In this document: positions 1 to 9,313 of the stretch, piece by piece
How positions within the stretch are numbered: the stretch's first letter is position 1
Layout of the letters: every line of letters begins with the position of its first letter
Assembly: GCA_041393015.1 (NCBI GenBank)
Contig: JAWKKV010000009.1
Span: 135,337 to 199,336, forward strand
Source: JAGQYH01 sp041393015
GTDB lineage: Bacteria; Bacteroidota; Bacteroidia; Chitinophagales; JADIYW01
Direction of reading: 5' to 3'
DNA: 64,000 nt
Made by a program: the position numbers and the translations under genes
Notes under the pieces: model-generated
What the model saw: only the letters and a program-made list of their open reading frames with translations
The model's database searches: none
What the model was told of the DNA's origin: nothing

Positions 1-177
1 GTTAATGGAAAGCATATAGCCTCTATTGAAGCTAGAGGAGCCGGCGGACAGTATATTTTTGTCATTCCTCGTTTAAAAACAGTTGTGGTCATCACTTCTG
101 GCAATTATAGAAATGACAAAACTCAACAACCCGAATTGATTTTCGAAAAATATATACTACCTCATCTCAAAAAATAG
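1..177 (+). CDS. C-terminal end of a serine hydrolase (beta-lactamase-related family), partial
   Basis: The window opens inside a gene; 58 codons remain before TAG at 175-177. The residue run GAGGQYIFVIPRLKTVVV, followed by a short segment ending FEKYILPHL, looks like the last strand and helix of class C beta-lactamase-related (CubicO-type) serine hydrolases. The catalytic SxxK and YxN regions would lie upstream and cannot be seen, so activity is inference from the tail alone. The next gene starts 21 nt downstream on the same strand. Confidence 0.55.
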   Translation, partial: VNGKHIASIEARGAGGQYIFVIPRLKTVVVITSGNYRNDKTQQPELIFEKYILPHLKK

Positions 178-198
178 ATACATTTGATCCATATTATT

Positions 199-453
199 AT
201 GGAGACATTCACGATTATTGGGCTAATTGCCGCCACCTGCACTACCATTTCATTTTTACCACAGGTAATTCAAGTGATGAAAACAAAACACACTAAAGAT
301 TTATCATTAGCCATGTATCTTATTTTTACCATCGGCATTGCTTTGTGGTTTATTTATGGATTGATGATCAAAGATCTGCCAATAATTATTGCCAATGCCA
401 TCACTTTAATATTAGCAGCTATCATTTTAGGAATGAAACTTAAATATAAGTAG
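199..453 (+). CDS. SemiSWEET-family sugar transporter
   Basis: The protein has 84 residues and three predicted membrane helices, which matches the half-size bacterial SWEET (MtN3/saliva) family, whose members dimerise in the inner membrane to move sugars. The family PQ signature is in the first helix (SFLPQVIQVMKTK), followed by the DLSLAMYLIF second helix. An in-frame TTG at 184 would add five residues, but the ATG at 199 (METFTIIG) gives the usual length and is preferred. The substrate cannot be told from sequence. Confidence 0.85.
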   Translation: METFTIIGLIAATCTTISFLPQVIQVMKTKHTKDLSLAMYLIFTIGIALWFIYGLMIKDLPIIIANAITLILAAIILGMKLKYK

Positions 454-561
454 CAAGCAACCTCATCAACTTCTCAGAAAATAGCTTACTTTAGTTGACT
501 TAGTATTCAATTTTAATAGATTACATCGAAATCCGATTAAAAGAGACTTTAAAAAACGATT

Positions 562-1074
562 ATGACTAAATTATTCTCATTCTTAGCTATCGCGCTAGTT
601 AGTAGCTTTTTATTAGTCAATTGTACAAATGCCGACCATTCAGCGCCAGCAACAACAGATGACTACGATACAGAAGTCTTAACAAAAGAATTGGAAGTTG
701 CTTTTGAAAAAATGTTCAAAAATGTAACTTTAACCAACGCTACAGAGTATTTCAAAACAGACGTTTCCGATGATTTCCATACCATCAACGCCGATGGAAT
801 AATTCAAAACAAGGAGGAGTTACTGCAAGATACGGCTCGACTTAAATTACTGGAAATTTTAGATTTTAAATTCTTCGACCAAATAATAAAAGTTTACCTT
901 AATGTCGGCATAATAAACGGAAGACTGCAAGCCTTTTCAGAAGACAATTATGTTGGAGAAGTGTTTTATACTGCCATATTTATCAAAGAAAATGACATCT
1001 GGAAATATAAAAATTGGCAAGGCACTTGGACAAAAGATTCACCACCGCCACCCTCTTTTCTTCCAGAGAATTAG
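562..1074 (+). CDS. Lipoprotein with NTF2-like (SnoaL/DUF4440-type) fold
   Basis: 170 residues. A short signal peptide ends at a lipobox (FLLVNC, Cys21), so the mature protein should be a lipoprotein. The rest resembles NTF2-like proteins: an amphipathic N-terminal helix (LTKELEVAFEKMF), a YFKTDVSDDF segment, and a C-terminal strand ending WKYKNWQGTW, as in DUF4440-like domains that often end in a W/Y-rich strand. No catalytic residues are recognised and the ligand is unknown. It stands alone between the SemiSWEET and the exporter operon. Confidence 0.55.
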   Translation: MTKLFSFLAIALVSSFLLVNCTNADHSAPATTDDYDTEVLTKELEVAFEKMFKNVTLTNATEYFKTDVSDDFHTINADGIIQNKEELLQDTARLKLLEILDFKFFDQIIKVYLNVGIINGRLQAFSEDNYVGEVFYTAIFIKENDIWKYKNWQGTWTKDSPPPPSFLPEN

Positions 1075-1265
1075 CGCACAAATAATGCAAAGTAGAATTT
1101 TTGAATTATACTTCTCCCCTGAATTCTTTAATCATTAGTATGAAATGAATAAGTTTTCTTGAAAAATTCTCTAAAATGTTCAATAAAACATCTTTAAAGA
1201 ACCAATTCTTTTAATCATACAAATGGCGATTTAAACAAGAATAATGATTCTTTAAAATATTTATT

Positions 1266-1292
1266 AGAACAAAATTACAACTAATTTGTTCT
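1266..1292. promoter_or_regulatory. Near-perfect palindrome upstream of the exporter operon
   Basis: AGAACAAA (1266-1273) and TTTGTTCT (1285-1292) are exact reverse complements, and the pairing continues inward as ATTA/TAAT with one bulged base. It lies 45 nt before the ABC transporter start, so it could be a repressor site or an RNA hairpin. Function is inferred from position only. Confidence 0.4.
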
Positions 1293-1336
1293 TTCGATTT
1301 AAAAGCTATCCAGTGCTTTTTTGAAAACAGGATAAA

Positions 1337-2974
1337 ATGAAGGAAAACCCATTAAAAAGGTTTTGGAACCTATTGAAAATTTACAGCATAGATGTAAGGC
1401 AAATATACATTTATGCGCTTTTCGTTGGGTTTATCAATCTAACTTTACCTCTTGGAATTCAAGCCATTATTAATTTTTTACAAACGGGAAACTTTACCTC
1501 TACTTGGTTACTTTTGGTAGGCTTCGTTTTGTTTGGTATTGTGGTGAGTGGAATTCTACAAATATTACAAATTAGGGTAGTTGAAACTATTCAGCAAGAT
1601 TTATTTGCACGTTCTGCGTTTGAATTTGCATACAGAATTCCAAAAATTACTTATCTGCAATTAGATAAAGTACATGCTCCGGAATTGGTTAACCGCTTTT
1701 TTGATACACTCACCATTCAGAAAGGTATTCCGAAGATTTTAATAGACTTTTCTTTAGCTATATTTCAAATTTTCTTTGGTTTAGTTTTGTTGGCTGTATA
1801 CAGTCCATATTTCATCTTATTGGGTGTAATTTTAGCAGCTATTCTATGGATTATTTTTAGGGTTACCGGTCCTCCAGGATTGGCTACAAGTATTAAAGAA
1901 AGCAAGTACAAATATCAATTGGCACATTGGCTAGAAGAAATTGGCAGAGTAAACAGAAGCTTTAAAATTTTTGCAAAATCTAAACTGCATTTAGCAAAAA
2001 CGGATTCAATTGTGGGCAATTATATCATGTCTCGTGAAAGTCACTTTCAAGTATTGCTCAAACAATTTAAATTATTTGTTGGATTAAAAGTAATTGTTGC
2101 TGCCTCACTGTTACTGCTTGGAGGATCATTAGTTTTTAATGATAGAATGAACATAGGTCAATTCGTAGCCGCAGAAATCATTATTCTATTAATCCTAAAC
2201 TCTATAGAAAAATTGATTGCCACGATGAATATCATATTTGATGTTTTAACAGCATTAGATAAAATAGGCTATGTAACTGATATTCCATTAGACAATGACT
2301 TAGGCTCTGCCAAACTTTATGCGGACAAAGGTTTATCTATTTCTGCCAAGAATATATCCTTTAACTTTCCAAGTGAATCCAAAAAAATACTAGATGAGTT
2401 ATCATTTGAAATACATCCCAATGAAAAAGTAATCTTAGAAGGACAATCAGGAAGTGGGAAATCAATTTTACTGCAAATTTTAGCGCGAATCTATAAATTA
2501 GAGAGTGGTGAGCTCTATATCAATGAAATTCCTATCAGTCACTATCACCGTGATGACTACTATGAGTCACTAAGCATGTCATTTTCTGTGAACCAAATTT
2601 TTGAAGGAACTATTAGGGAAAATATTTTAATGGGCAGAAACATTGATGATAAAGCGCTTTCAGACATCATTAAACTTTTAAACCTGAATGATTTTTTAGG
2701 CAAAAACACGAATGGTGTAAATACTTTTGTAGACAGTGGTGGGCGCTTACTCCCAAGAAGTGTTATTCAAAAAATTCTTATAGCACGAGCGATCATTGGT
2801 GAACCTAAACTTTTGTTGATGGAAGATCCATTACATTTTATTAAAGAGGAAGAAAAGAAAAAAATTATTGATCATATTATGAGTAAAGATCGAAATTGGA
2901 CTGTTTTGGTAATCTCCGATTATTATTACTGGGCAGAAAAATGCGATAGAACTATTAATATCTCTAAAGAGTAG
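1337..2974 (+). CDS. ABC exporter-like protein with degenerate ATPase motifs
   Basis: 545 residues: about five or six membrane helices (residues 20-300) followed by one nucleotide-binding domain, in the layout of type I secretion/bacteriocin exporters but without an N-terminal C39 peptidase domain. Walker A is intact (GQSGSGKS, about residue 369). The other motifs are not: the region where LSGGQ is expected reads GGRLLPRSVIQKILIARA, Walker B plus catalytic Glu reads LLLMEDP instead of LLLLDEP, the H-loop histidine is Asp (VISDYYYW), and no Gln sits at the Q-loop before FEGTIREN. It heads an operon with HlyD and TolC proteins (gaps of 9 and 1 nt). It may bind ATP with little or no hydrolysis. 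The substrate is unknown. Confidence 0.8.
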   Translation: MKENPLKRFWNLLKIYSIDVRQIYIYALFVGFINLTLPLGIQAIINFLQTGNFTSTWLLLVGFVLFGIVVSGILQILQIRVVETIQQDLFARSAFEFAYRIPKITYLQLDKVHAPELVNRFFDTLTIQKGIPKILIDFSLAIFQIFFGLVLLAVYSPYFILLGVILAAILWIIFRVTGPPGLATSIKESKYKYQLAHWLEEIGRVNRSFKIFAKSKLHLAKTDSIVGNYIMSRESHFQVLLKQFKLFVGLKVIVAASLLLLGGSLVFNDRMNIGQFVAAEIIILLILNSIEKLIATMNIIFDVLTALDKIGYVTDIPLDNDLGSAKLYADKGLSISAKNISFNFPSESKKILDELSFEIHPNEKVILEGQSGSGKSILLQILARIYKLESGELYINEIPISHYHRDDYYESLSMSFSVNQIFEGTIRENILMGRNIDDKALSDIIKLLNLNDFLGKNTNGVNTFVDSGGRLLPRSVIQKILIARAIIGEPKLLLMEDPLHFIKEEEKKKIIDHIMSKDRNWTVLVISDYYYWAEKCDRTINISKE

Positions 2975-2983
2975 TAGAATAAT

Positions 2984-4363
2984 ATGTTGAATATATCTAA
3001 AAATAGCATTAATAAAAGCATTCAGCTAATTGATTTTAGCTCGTACAAATTGCTTAAAAAAAATCATGTATCAAATTTGATACTAAGGCTATTTATATTC
3101 TTTTTGATTTTAATGGTGATTACACTTTTCTTGCCTTGGACACAAAATATCAATACCAAAGGCTATGTTACCAGTAGATCACCTGAACAGCGAACACAAT
3201 CTATTCAATCAGTTATTGCCGGTAAAATTGATAAATGGTATGTAAAAGAAGGAGACTTTGTAGCAAAAGGCGACACCATCGTTTTTATCTCAGAAGTAAA
3301 AACAGAATATTTTGACCCCAACATTTTAGAAAGAACTTCAGAGCAAATAGCCGCTAAATCTCAAAGTATTGAAGCTTACGACCAGAAAGTTATTGCCCTT
3401 AATAATCAATACAAGGCAATGAAAGAAGGTTTAAATCTTAAACGCGAGCAAATTCGCAACAAAATCATTCAAGGAAAGAATAAAATAAAAATGGACAGTA
3501 TTGACCTAACTGCCCTAAAAACCAATATCCAGATCACCAATAATCAGCTTGATCGAACTAAAGAACTATACGATAAAGGACTCAAATCGCTAACAGAACT
3601 TCAAGAGAAAGAGTACAAAGTACAAGAAGAAACTGCAAAAGTTAATGTACAAGTTAACAAGCTAATTAATCAGAAAAATGAGGTGATCAATTTAGAAATT
3701 GAACTCGCTGCTATTGAACAGGAATACGCAGATAAAATGTCTAAATCAATTTCTGAAATGCAAACGGCAGTCTCTTCCAAGTTAGAAAGCATAGCAGCAA
3801 CTGCAAAGCTTCAAAATCAACTGAGCAATTATTCCGAGCGGCAAAAGTATTATTACATCATAGCCCCTCAATCCGGTTATATCACTAAAACAATTAAGAA
3901 AGGTATTGGTGAAATTATAAAAGAGGGAGATGATGTTACCACCATTGTTCCTTCTAATTATGACTTAGCAGTGGAGTTGTATGTGAGACCACAAGATATT
4001 CCCTTGTTAAAAATTGGTGGTCCGGTAAATTTAAGATTTGATGGATGGCCTGCTATTGTGATTAGTGGATGGCCCGAATCCTCTTCTGGTGTATTTACAG
4101 GAAATGTTGTGGCCATCGATAGGTTTATAAGCACCAATGGAAACTACAGAGTATTGGTAAGTCCTGAAGAAGATACGAAAGCTTGGCCCGAATTTTTAAG
4201 TTTCGGTACTGGCGTAAGAGCCTTTATTTTATTGAATAAAGTACCTGTTTGGTATGAAATATGGAGACAGTTGAATGGATTCCCTCCAAACTTTTACGAT
4301 ACAAATAATAAAGCCACCAATGATGAACTGAAACGAAAGGCACCTATAAAATCCGTTAAGTAA
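2984..4363 (+). CDS. HlyD-family periplasmic adaptor (membrane fusion protein)
   Basis: 459 residues. One inner-membrane helix near residues 33-52, then a lipoyl-like half-motif (VIAGKIDKWYVKEGDFVAKG), a long Lys/Glu/Gln-rich coiled coil (about residues 105-270), and a returning lipoyl/beta-barrel half starting at APQSGYITKT. This is the adaptor layout of tripartite type I secretion systems, bridging the inner-membrane exporter to a TolC channel. It is the middle gene of the ABC-HlyD-TolC operon. Together with the degenerate ATPase upstream it should form an envelope-spanning export or efflux complex. Confidence 0.85.
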   Translation: MLNISKNSINKSIQLIDFSSYKLLKKNHVSNLILRLFIFFLILMVITLFLPWTQNINTKGYVTSRSPEQRTQSIQSVIAGKIDKWYVKEGDFVAKGDTIVFISEVKTEYFDPNILERTSEQIAAKSQSIEAYDQKVIALNNQYKAMKEGLNLKREQIRNKIIQGKNKIKMDSIDLTALKTNIQITNNQLDRTKELYDKGLKSLTELQEKEYKVQEETAKVNVQVNKLINQKNEVINLEIELAAIEQEYADKMSKSISEMQTAVSSKLESIAATAKLQNQLSNYSERQKYYYIIAPQSGYITKTIKKGIGEIIKEGDDVTTIVPSNYDLAVELYVRPQDIPLLKIGGPVNLRFDGWPAIVISGWPESSSGVFTGNVVAIDRFISTNGNYRVLVSPEEDTKAWPEFLSFGTGVRAFILLNKVPVWYEIWRQLNGFPPNFYDTNNKATNDELKRKAPIKSVK

Positions 4364-4364
4364 A

Positions 4365-5765
4365 ATGAAGATTTTCCTAAAGTATTTAATTGGTTTACTG
4401 GTTTTTGTGTTGAGTTATCAAAACCACTTCGCGCAAAGCGATAGTGTTATATATACCTACGATGAATTTATTTACAACATCGAAAATTACCACCCTATTG
4501 CCAAGCAAGCAGCATTAAAAATAGACTTTGGTAGGGCTAAGTTGCTAGAGGCTAAAGGCAATTTTGATCCGGAATTAAACTCCGATTGGAGTGAAAAGCA
4601 ATTTGATGACAAACTTTATTATCGTAAGTATGGCACAAATCTTAGCATCCCAACCCCTATCGGACTTAAATTTGACTTTGGATATTCTAACACAACCGGT
4701 GAATTTGTAAATCCCGAAAATAATACAGACCCTTTCGGCTTATGGAATATAGGAATAGAACTAGATATTCTGCAAGGTTTGATAATCAATGAAAGAAGTG
4801 CTGCCTTAAAGCAAGCCAGAATATTTCAAGATTTGGCGGTAAACGAACAAAAAATTATCCTGAATGAGTTAATCTACAATGCTTCTTACGCCTATTTACA
4901 GTGGAAACTATACCATAATTTTAAGTCGGTGCTCCAAGAAAATTTAGAGCTGGCACAAGAATATTACTCCAGTACAAAGGCATCCTTTTTTGGAGGCGAA
5001 AAAACAGCCATTGATACCTTAGAAGCTTATATTATTTTTCAAGATGCCAGCATTTCTCTCAATAAAAACAACATTGAGCTGATTAAATCAAAGCTCTACA
5101 TGGAGAATTTCCTTTGGTATCAAGACACTGCCATTGCCTTAAACGAACTGGCCCAACCAGAGCCTTATAATGAGCGATTCGGACCATTATCAATCAATTG
5201 GTTAGATACAGCTGCGATTGCCAACAACCCTATCATTTTAGCCTCTATGAATAAACTGTCGATGCTAGAAATTGAACAACGACTAAAAAGAGATAAGTTA
5301 AAACCCAAACTCAAATTAAAGTACAACCCTTTGTTAAATACTACAGATAATGTAGCCCCCAATTTTTCTGCAGACAATTTCGCCTGGGGATTTGCTTTTT
5401 CAATGCCATTGTTTTTGCGAAGTGAAAGAGCTGCCGTACAACAAACCAATATTAAAATTCAAGATTTACAATTGAATATCGACAACAAACTCAATGAACT
5501 TGAAAACAAAGTTGAAAATAGCTGGCAGCAACAATTTCAATTGCAACAACAACTTCTTCTATCTACTCAAAATGTCGACAATTACAGACGTTTATTAGAA
5601 GGCGAAAACACAAAGTTCCTGTTTGGTGAGAGTTCTGTATTTCTTTTAAATAAGCGTCAGGAAAAGTATATCGCTGCTCGGTTGAAACTAGCAGAATTAC
5701 AAATTAAGCAGGAAATTGAAAGACTTAATTATCTATATTACACCAATCAATTGTTAACTAATTAA
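4365..5765 (+). CDS. TolC-family outer membrane efflux protein
   Basis: 466 residues with a signal peptide that ends at NHFAQ. The body has the two-fold repeat of long helices and short strands typical of TolC/OEP proteins, for example the helical C-terminal stretch LNELENKVENSWQQQFQL and the segment FGESSVFLLNKRQEKYIAARL. It starts 1 nt after the HlyD stop, so translation is probably coupled. It would form the outer membrane channel of the exporter. Downstream, 59 nt separate it from the next gene. Confidence 0.85.
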   Translation: MKIFLKYLIGLLVFVLSYQNHFAQSDSVIYTYDEFIYNIENYHPIAKQAALKIDFGRAKLLEAKGNFDPELNSDWSEKQFDDKLYYRKYGTNLSIPTPIGLKFDFGYSNTTGEFVNPENNTDPFGLWNIGIELDILQGLIINERSAALKQARIFQDLAVNEQKIILNELIYNASYAYLQWKLYHNFKSVLQENLELAQEYYSSTKASFFGGEKTAIDTLEAYIIFQDASISLNKNNIELIKSKLYMENFLWYQDTAIALNELAQPEPYNERFGPLSINWLDTAAIANNPIILASMNKLSMLEIEQRLKRDKLKPKLKLKYNPLLNTTDNVAPNFSADNFAWGFAFSMPLFLRSERAAVQQTNIKIQDLQLNIDNKLNELENKVENSWQQQFQLQQQLLLSTQNVDNYRRLLEGENTKFLFGESSVFLLNKRQEKYIAARLKLAELQIKQEIERLNYLYYTNQLLTN

Positions 5766-5824
5766 AGCCAACCACAGTGAGTTTATGCTAACTTTGGCAG
5801 TCATTTGAAGCAACTAACTAAATA

Positions 5825-6670
5825 GTGGTGAAAAAACTAACCTTAAATGATGGACATAAAATTCCAATGGTAGGATTTGGAACCTATAAATCAACCGATC
5901 AAGAAGGAATTGAATCCGTGAAATCTGCCATTTCCAATGGATATACTCTAATCGATACAGCAACCATATATGGAAATGAAGAAGCCATTGGTAAAGGCAT
6001 CAAAGCCAGCGGAGTTTCAAGAGAAAATCTATTTATAACAACTAAATTATGGCGGGAGCATTTAGGTTATGAGTCAACAAAAAAAGAGTTTGAAAATTCC
6101 TTAAAAAAACTTGATCTAGACTATATTGATTTATATTTAATCCACTGGCCGGCCAACGATAAAAATTACGAAAACTGGCAAAAAACAAATGCAGATTCAT
6201 GGAAAGCAATGGAAGAATTACAAGCGGATGGAAAAATAAAATCTATCGGTGTAAGCAATTTTTTCAGAGAACATTTAGAAGCATTGTTTCTCACCGCTAA
6301 TATCATTCCGTCAGTGAATCAAATTGAGTTTCATCCCGGTTATTGGCAAAAAGAATTGGTTGACTATTGTAAAAGACAAAATATAGTAGTTGAATCTTGG
6401 TCGCCTTTGGCAAGAGGAAAGATTTTCGGAAATGAAGTGCTCATAAAAATTGCTAAAAAACACAACAAATCTGTTTCGCAAGTTTGTCTCAGATGGATCA
6501 TTCAACACGAAGTAATTGTCATCCCAAAATCAACATCACCCAATAGAATTGAAGAGAACATCAATCTGTTTGATTTTGAGTTAACGACAACAGAAATGGA
6601 TCAAATCAATAACCTTCCTGAAATGGGTTTCAGTGGAGAATTGCCAAGTATCTGGCCAGATAGAATTTGA
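5825..6670 (+). CDS. Aldo/keto reductase, NADP-dependent
   Basis: 281 residues. All four catalytic residues of the aldo/keto reductase TIM barrel are visible: Asp44 and Tyr49 in DTATIYGNE, Lys74 in FITTKLW and His107 in LYLIHWP. The C-terminal cofactor motif VIPKSTSPNRIEEN binds the NADP phosphate in this family. The start is GTG (5825, or the GTG immediately after), because no ATG lies close enough to include the conserved LTLNDGHKIPMVGFGTY opening. It likely reduces small aldehydes or ketones; the physiological substrate is not shown. Confidence 0.88.
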   Translation: MVKKLTLNDGHKIPMVGFGTYKSTDQEGIESVKSAISNGYTLIDTATIYGNEEAIGKGIKASGVSRENLFITTKLWREHLGYESTKKEFENSLKKLDLDYIDLYLIHWPANDKNYENWQKTNADSWKAMEELQADGKIKSIGVSNFFREHLEALFLTANIIPSVNQIEFHPGYWQKELVDYCKRQNIVVESWSPLARGKIFGNEVLIKIAKKHNKSVSQVCLRWIIQHEVIVIPKSTSPNRIEENINLFDFELTTTEMDQINNLPEMGFSGELPSIWPDRI

Positions 6671-6686
6671 ATTAAAACGACAAAAA

Positions 6687-7316
6687 ATGAAAGATATGTG
6701 GGATGATAGATATTCAGATGAGGAGTACGCCTACGGTATTGAACCCAATGTGTTTTTAAAAGAAACCATAGAAAAATTTAAACTCAAAGGCGACATGCTT
6801 TTCCCTGCGGAAGGAGAAGGTAGAAATGCTGTTTATGCCGCCAAAAATGGATTAAAAGTAACGGCATTTGATATGAGTATTGAAGGAAGAAAAAAAGCCT
6901 TACAATTAGCTGCCAAAGAAAAAGTAGACATTACTTATGAAGTTGGTAATTTCTTTGAATTAGATCTCATTCATCAACAATACGACGCTGCTGCATTGAT
7001 CTATGCGCATTTTCCTCCACCACTCCTATCCCAATATCACCAAAAAATTGGCGACCTTATAAAACCCAATGGACTCATCATTTTAGAGGGTTTTAGCAAA
7101 AACAATTTAAAATTAAGAGCAAAAAATCCCAATATTGGTGGACCGAATATGGAAGAAATGTTATTTTCTAAGGATTCTATTCAAAAGGATTTTCCTGATT
7201 TCGAAATAATTCAACTAGAAGAAACCGAAGTGGAATTACAAGAAGGTAAATATCACAATGGAATAGGCAGTGTCATAAGATTTATCGGTCAAAAAAAGCA
7301 AGCGAAAAGCAGTTAG
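6687..7316 (+). CDS. Class I SAM-dependent methyltransferase
   Basis: 209 residues from ATG 6687 (ATG 6696, MWDDRYS, is equally possible). The reading frame is open further upstream, overlapping the aldo/keto reductase, but the family begins at MWDxRYS. The SAM-binding glycine-rich loop is LFPAEGEGRNAVYAA, followed by the acidic residue of motif II in VTAFDMS. The sequence resembles TehB/UbiE-like small-molecule or thiol methyltransferases. It starts 16 nt after the reductase stop, suggesting co-transcription. Substrate unknown. Confidence 0.8.
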   Translation: MKDMWDDRYSDEEYAYGIEPNVFLKETIEKFKLKGDMLFPAEGEGRNAVYAAKNGLKVTAFDMSIEGRKKALQLAAKEKVDITYEVGNFFELDLIHQQYDAAALIYAHFPPPLLSQYHQKIGDLIKPNGLIILEGFSKNNLKLRAKNPNIGGPNMEEMLFSKDSIQKDFPDFEIIQLEETEVELQEGKYHNGIGSVIRFIGQKKQAKSS

Positions 7317-7381
7317 CATGGAAACTCATTAAAGTCGAAAACTGATGACATCGTTTTTATAATAATTATGATCTTTGCACC

Positions 7382-8338
7382 ATGATTACAACAGACCTGA
7401 ACAAGGCAAAAAAAGCACTAGACCAAAATAATATCATTGCCATCCCTACAGAAACGGTATATGGATTGGCGGGCAATGCTTTTAATGAGGAAGCGGTAAA
7501 AAAGATATTTGCTTTAAAGAATAGACCTTTTTACAATCCTTTAATCGTTCATATCAAGTCTGCCAAATATTTAACAGAGGTGGCGCGCGACATTCCGGCA
7601 ATAGCTTTCACATTAGCCAACGAATTTTGGCCGGGCCCTTTAACTTTAGTACTCAAAAAGCAGCCCAAAGTATCCAATTTAGTGACCTCCGGCAAGGATA
7701 CTGTTGCCGTTAGAGTGCCTAATCATCCAATCACCTTAGAGTTGCTAAAGGCATTGGATTATCCGTTGGCCGCTCCAAGTGCCAATCCATTTGGTTCTAT
7801 CAGTCCAACCAGCGCCCAACACGTTGAAAATTATTTTGAGGATGAATTGGACATCATCTTAGATGGTGGAGCATGTGAAAGAGGCATTGAGTCTACCATC
7901 ATTGGGTTTGAAGGAGATCAGCCCATTGTGTATCGATTGGGATCTTTATCCATGGAACAAATTGAAGCCAAAATTGGAAATGTATTAACTCAAACGCATA
8001 GCGAAGATCAGCAACCAAGTGCGCCCGGCATGCTCTCTCGTCATTATGCGCCTACCACCGATACTTACCTTACGGATGATGTCGAAAAATTAATCAAATT
8101 TTATCCCAACAAAAAAATAGGACTACTACTTTTTCAAAATGAAATAGAAAGTCCGGTGGCACACCAAGAAATTCTTTCCAAATCAGGCAATTTAGAAGAA
8201 GCTGCTAAAAATTTATATGCTGCCATGCATCGGTTAGACAAGCTCCACCTAGACATCATTATTGCCCAAAAATTGCCCAACATCGGACTTGGAAAAACAA
8301 TGAACGATAAACTGGAACGAGCGACGAAGAAAAGCTAA
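7382..8338 (+). CDS. tsaC: L-threonylcarbamoyladenylate synthase (Sua5/YwlC type)
   Basis: 318 residues. It makes threonylcarbamoyl-AMP from threonine, bicarbonate and ATP, the first step of t6A37 tRNA modification. The N-terminal YrdC domain is clear (PTETVYGLAGNAF, KNRPFYNPLIVHI, VAVRVPNHP, PLAAPSANPFGSISPT). The extra C-terminal portion beginning near APGMLSRHYAP is the Sua5 domain, so this is the long Sua5 form rather than the short TsaC form. The neighbours have no obvious link to tRNA modification. Confidence 0.93.
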   Translation: MITTDLNKAKKALDQNNIIAIPTETVYGLAGNAFNEEAVKKIFALKNRPFYNPLIVHIKSAKYLTEVARDIPAIAFTLANEFWPGPLTLVLKKQPKVSNLVTSGKDTVAVRVPNHPITLELLKALDYPLAAPSANPFGSISPTSAQHVENYFEDELDIILDGGACERGIESTIIGFEGDQPIVYRLGSLSMEQIEAKIGNVLTQTHSEDQQPSAPGMLSRHYAPTTDTYLTDDVEKLIKFYPNKKIGLLLFQNEIESPVAHQEILSKSGNLEEAAKNLYAAMHRLDKLHLDIIIAQKLPNIGLGKTMNDKLERATKKS

Positions 8339-8368
8339 AATGATATTACCAAAGCACCTAGAATCTAT

Positions 8369-9061
8369 TTAGTTAAAGCCAATTTGAGTATCTAACCAAT
8401 CTGCCCGTTTCAATACTCTTTTTTCAAGTTTAAGAATAATCTTTGCACGATCTTCTTCCCTTTCTGTGTGGAGTAACTCTTGAGTGTGTTTCCAAACGGA
8501 ATCTCGCCATTCACTAATTAGTTTTAACAACAACATTTCATCTAGTCGGCCCATAACTCTATCAACAACATTCATTCTTGGAGCATATTTTTCAACCACT
8601 TCATCTTGTACTTTATCAATAGTAGCTCCAATAGTGGCATTTACCAAACAATGATCTTGATACCGTTTTTCTCGCATTTCATCAGATAAGCTGTTCCATT
8701 CAGGAGCGAGCATATCATATAAAGAAAGGACTAAATCATAATTAATGTGGGCATTTACGCCTAATAATAAATGTTGAATGACATGAAGTTTCTTGGTAGC
8801 AGCAGCCTTGTGGACTTCACTCCAAACGGCAGGTGTTACATCTCCACAATTGTAACAAGTTAATGCATCAAAATAATAGTCGGCAAACCGGTGTAAAAGC
8901 TGCGCCACCCATTCATTATCGTTAAACTTATTCTCTTCAATAGCTACCAACATATTTTCTGTCATCATGCTATAGCAATAAAGAAAAATTGTTCTATTGT
9001 CATTATTGGCTTCAAACGCTTTGGCTACGGCCATCATTTTATCAATCACCTCACTTTTCAT
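8369..9061 (-). CDS. DUF5995-family protein
   Basis: 230 residues, all-helical, with no signal peptide. The segment HLLLGVNAHINYDLVLSLYD is the family hallmark; the conserved His/Asn/Asp there suggest a metal or ligand site, but the family has no assigned function. It converges with the Sua5 gene (30 nt between stops) and diverges from hsdR across a 252-nt AT-rich gap that carries a 7-bp inverted repeat around TGAAAACG near 9190. Confidence 0.7.
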   Translation of the reverse strand: MKSEVIDKMMAVAKAFEANNDNRTIFLYCYSMMTENMLVAIEENKFNDNEWVAQLLHRFADYYFDALTCYNCGDVTPAVWSEVHKAAATKKLHVIQHLLLGVNAHINYDLVLSLYDMLAPEWNSLSDEMREKRYQDHCLVNATIGATIDKVQDEVVEKYAPRMNVVDRVMGRLDEMLLLKLISEWRDSVWKHTQELLHTEREEDRAKIILKLEKRVLKRADWLDTQIGFN

Positions 9062-9313
9062 TGATCTATTTTTCAGTTTTAGTCTGTTTGAAATTAGATT
9101 AAATATACATATTTAAGCATATTAAAAACTATTTACAAATCGCTTGACACCTTCAAAACTATAATTTCATTAAGATTTGTACTTCATTTTGAAAACGAAA
9201 TGAAAACGCAATTTGTTACTTTGTTTTTATATATTAGTTGACTGTAATACAGACAGAGAAAATTACTCCTAAATTGATTTGCATGTCTTTTAAATTGAGC
9301 CAACAAATACTGA

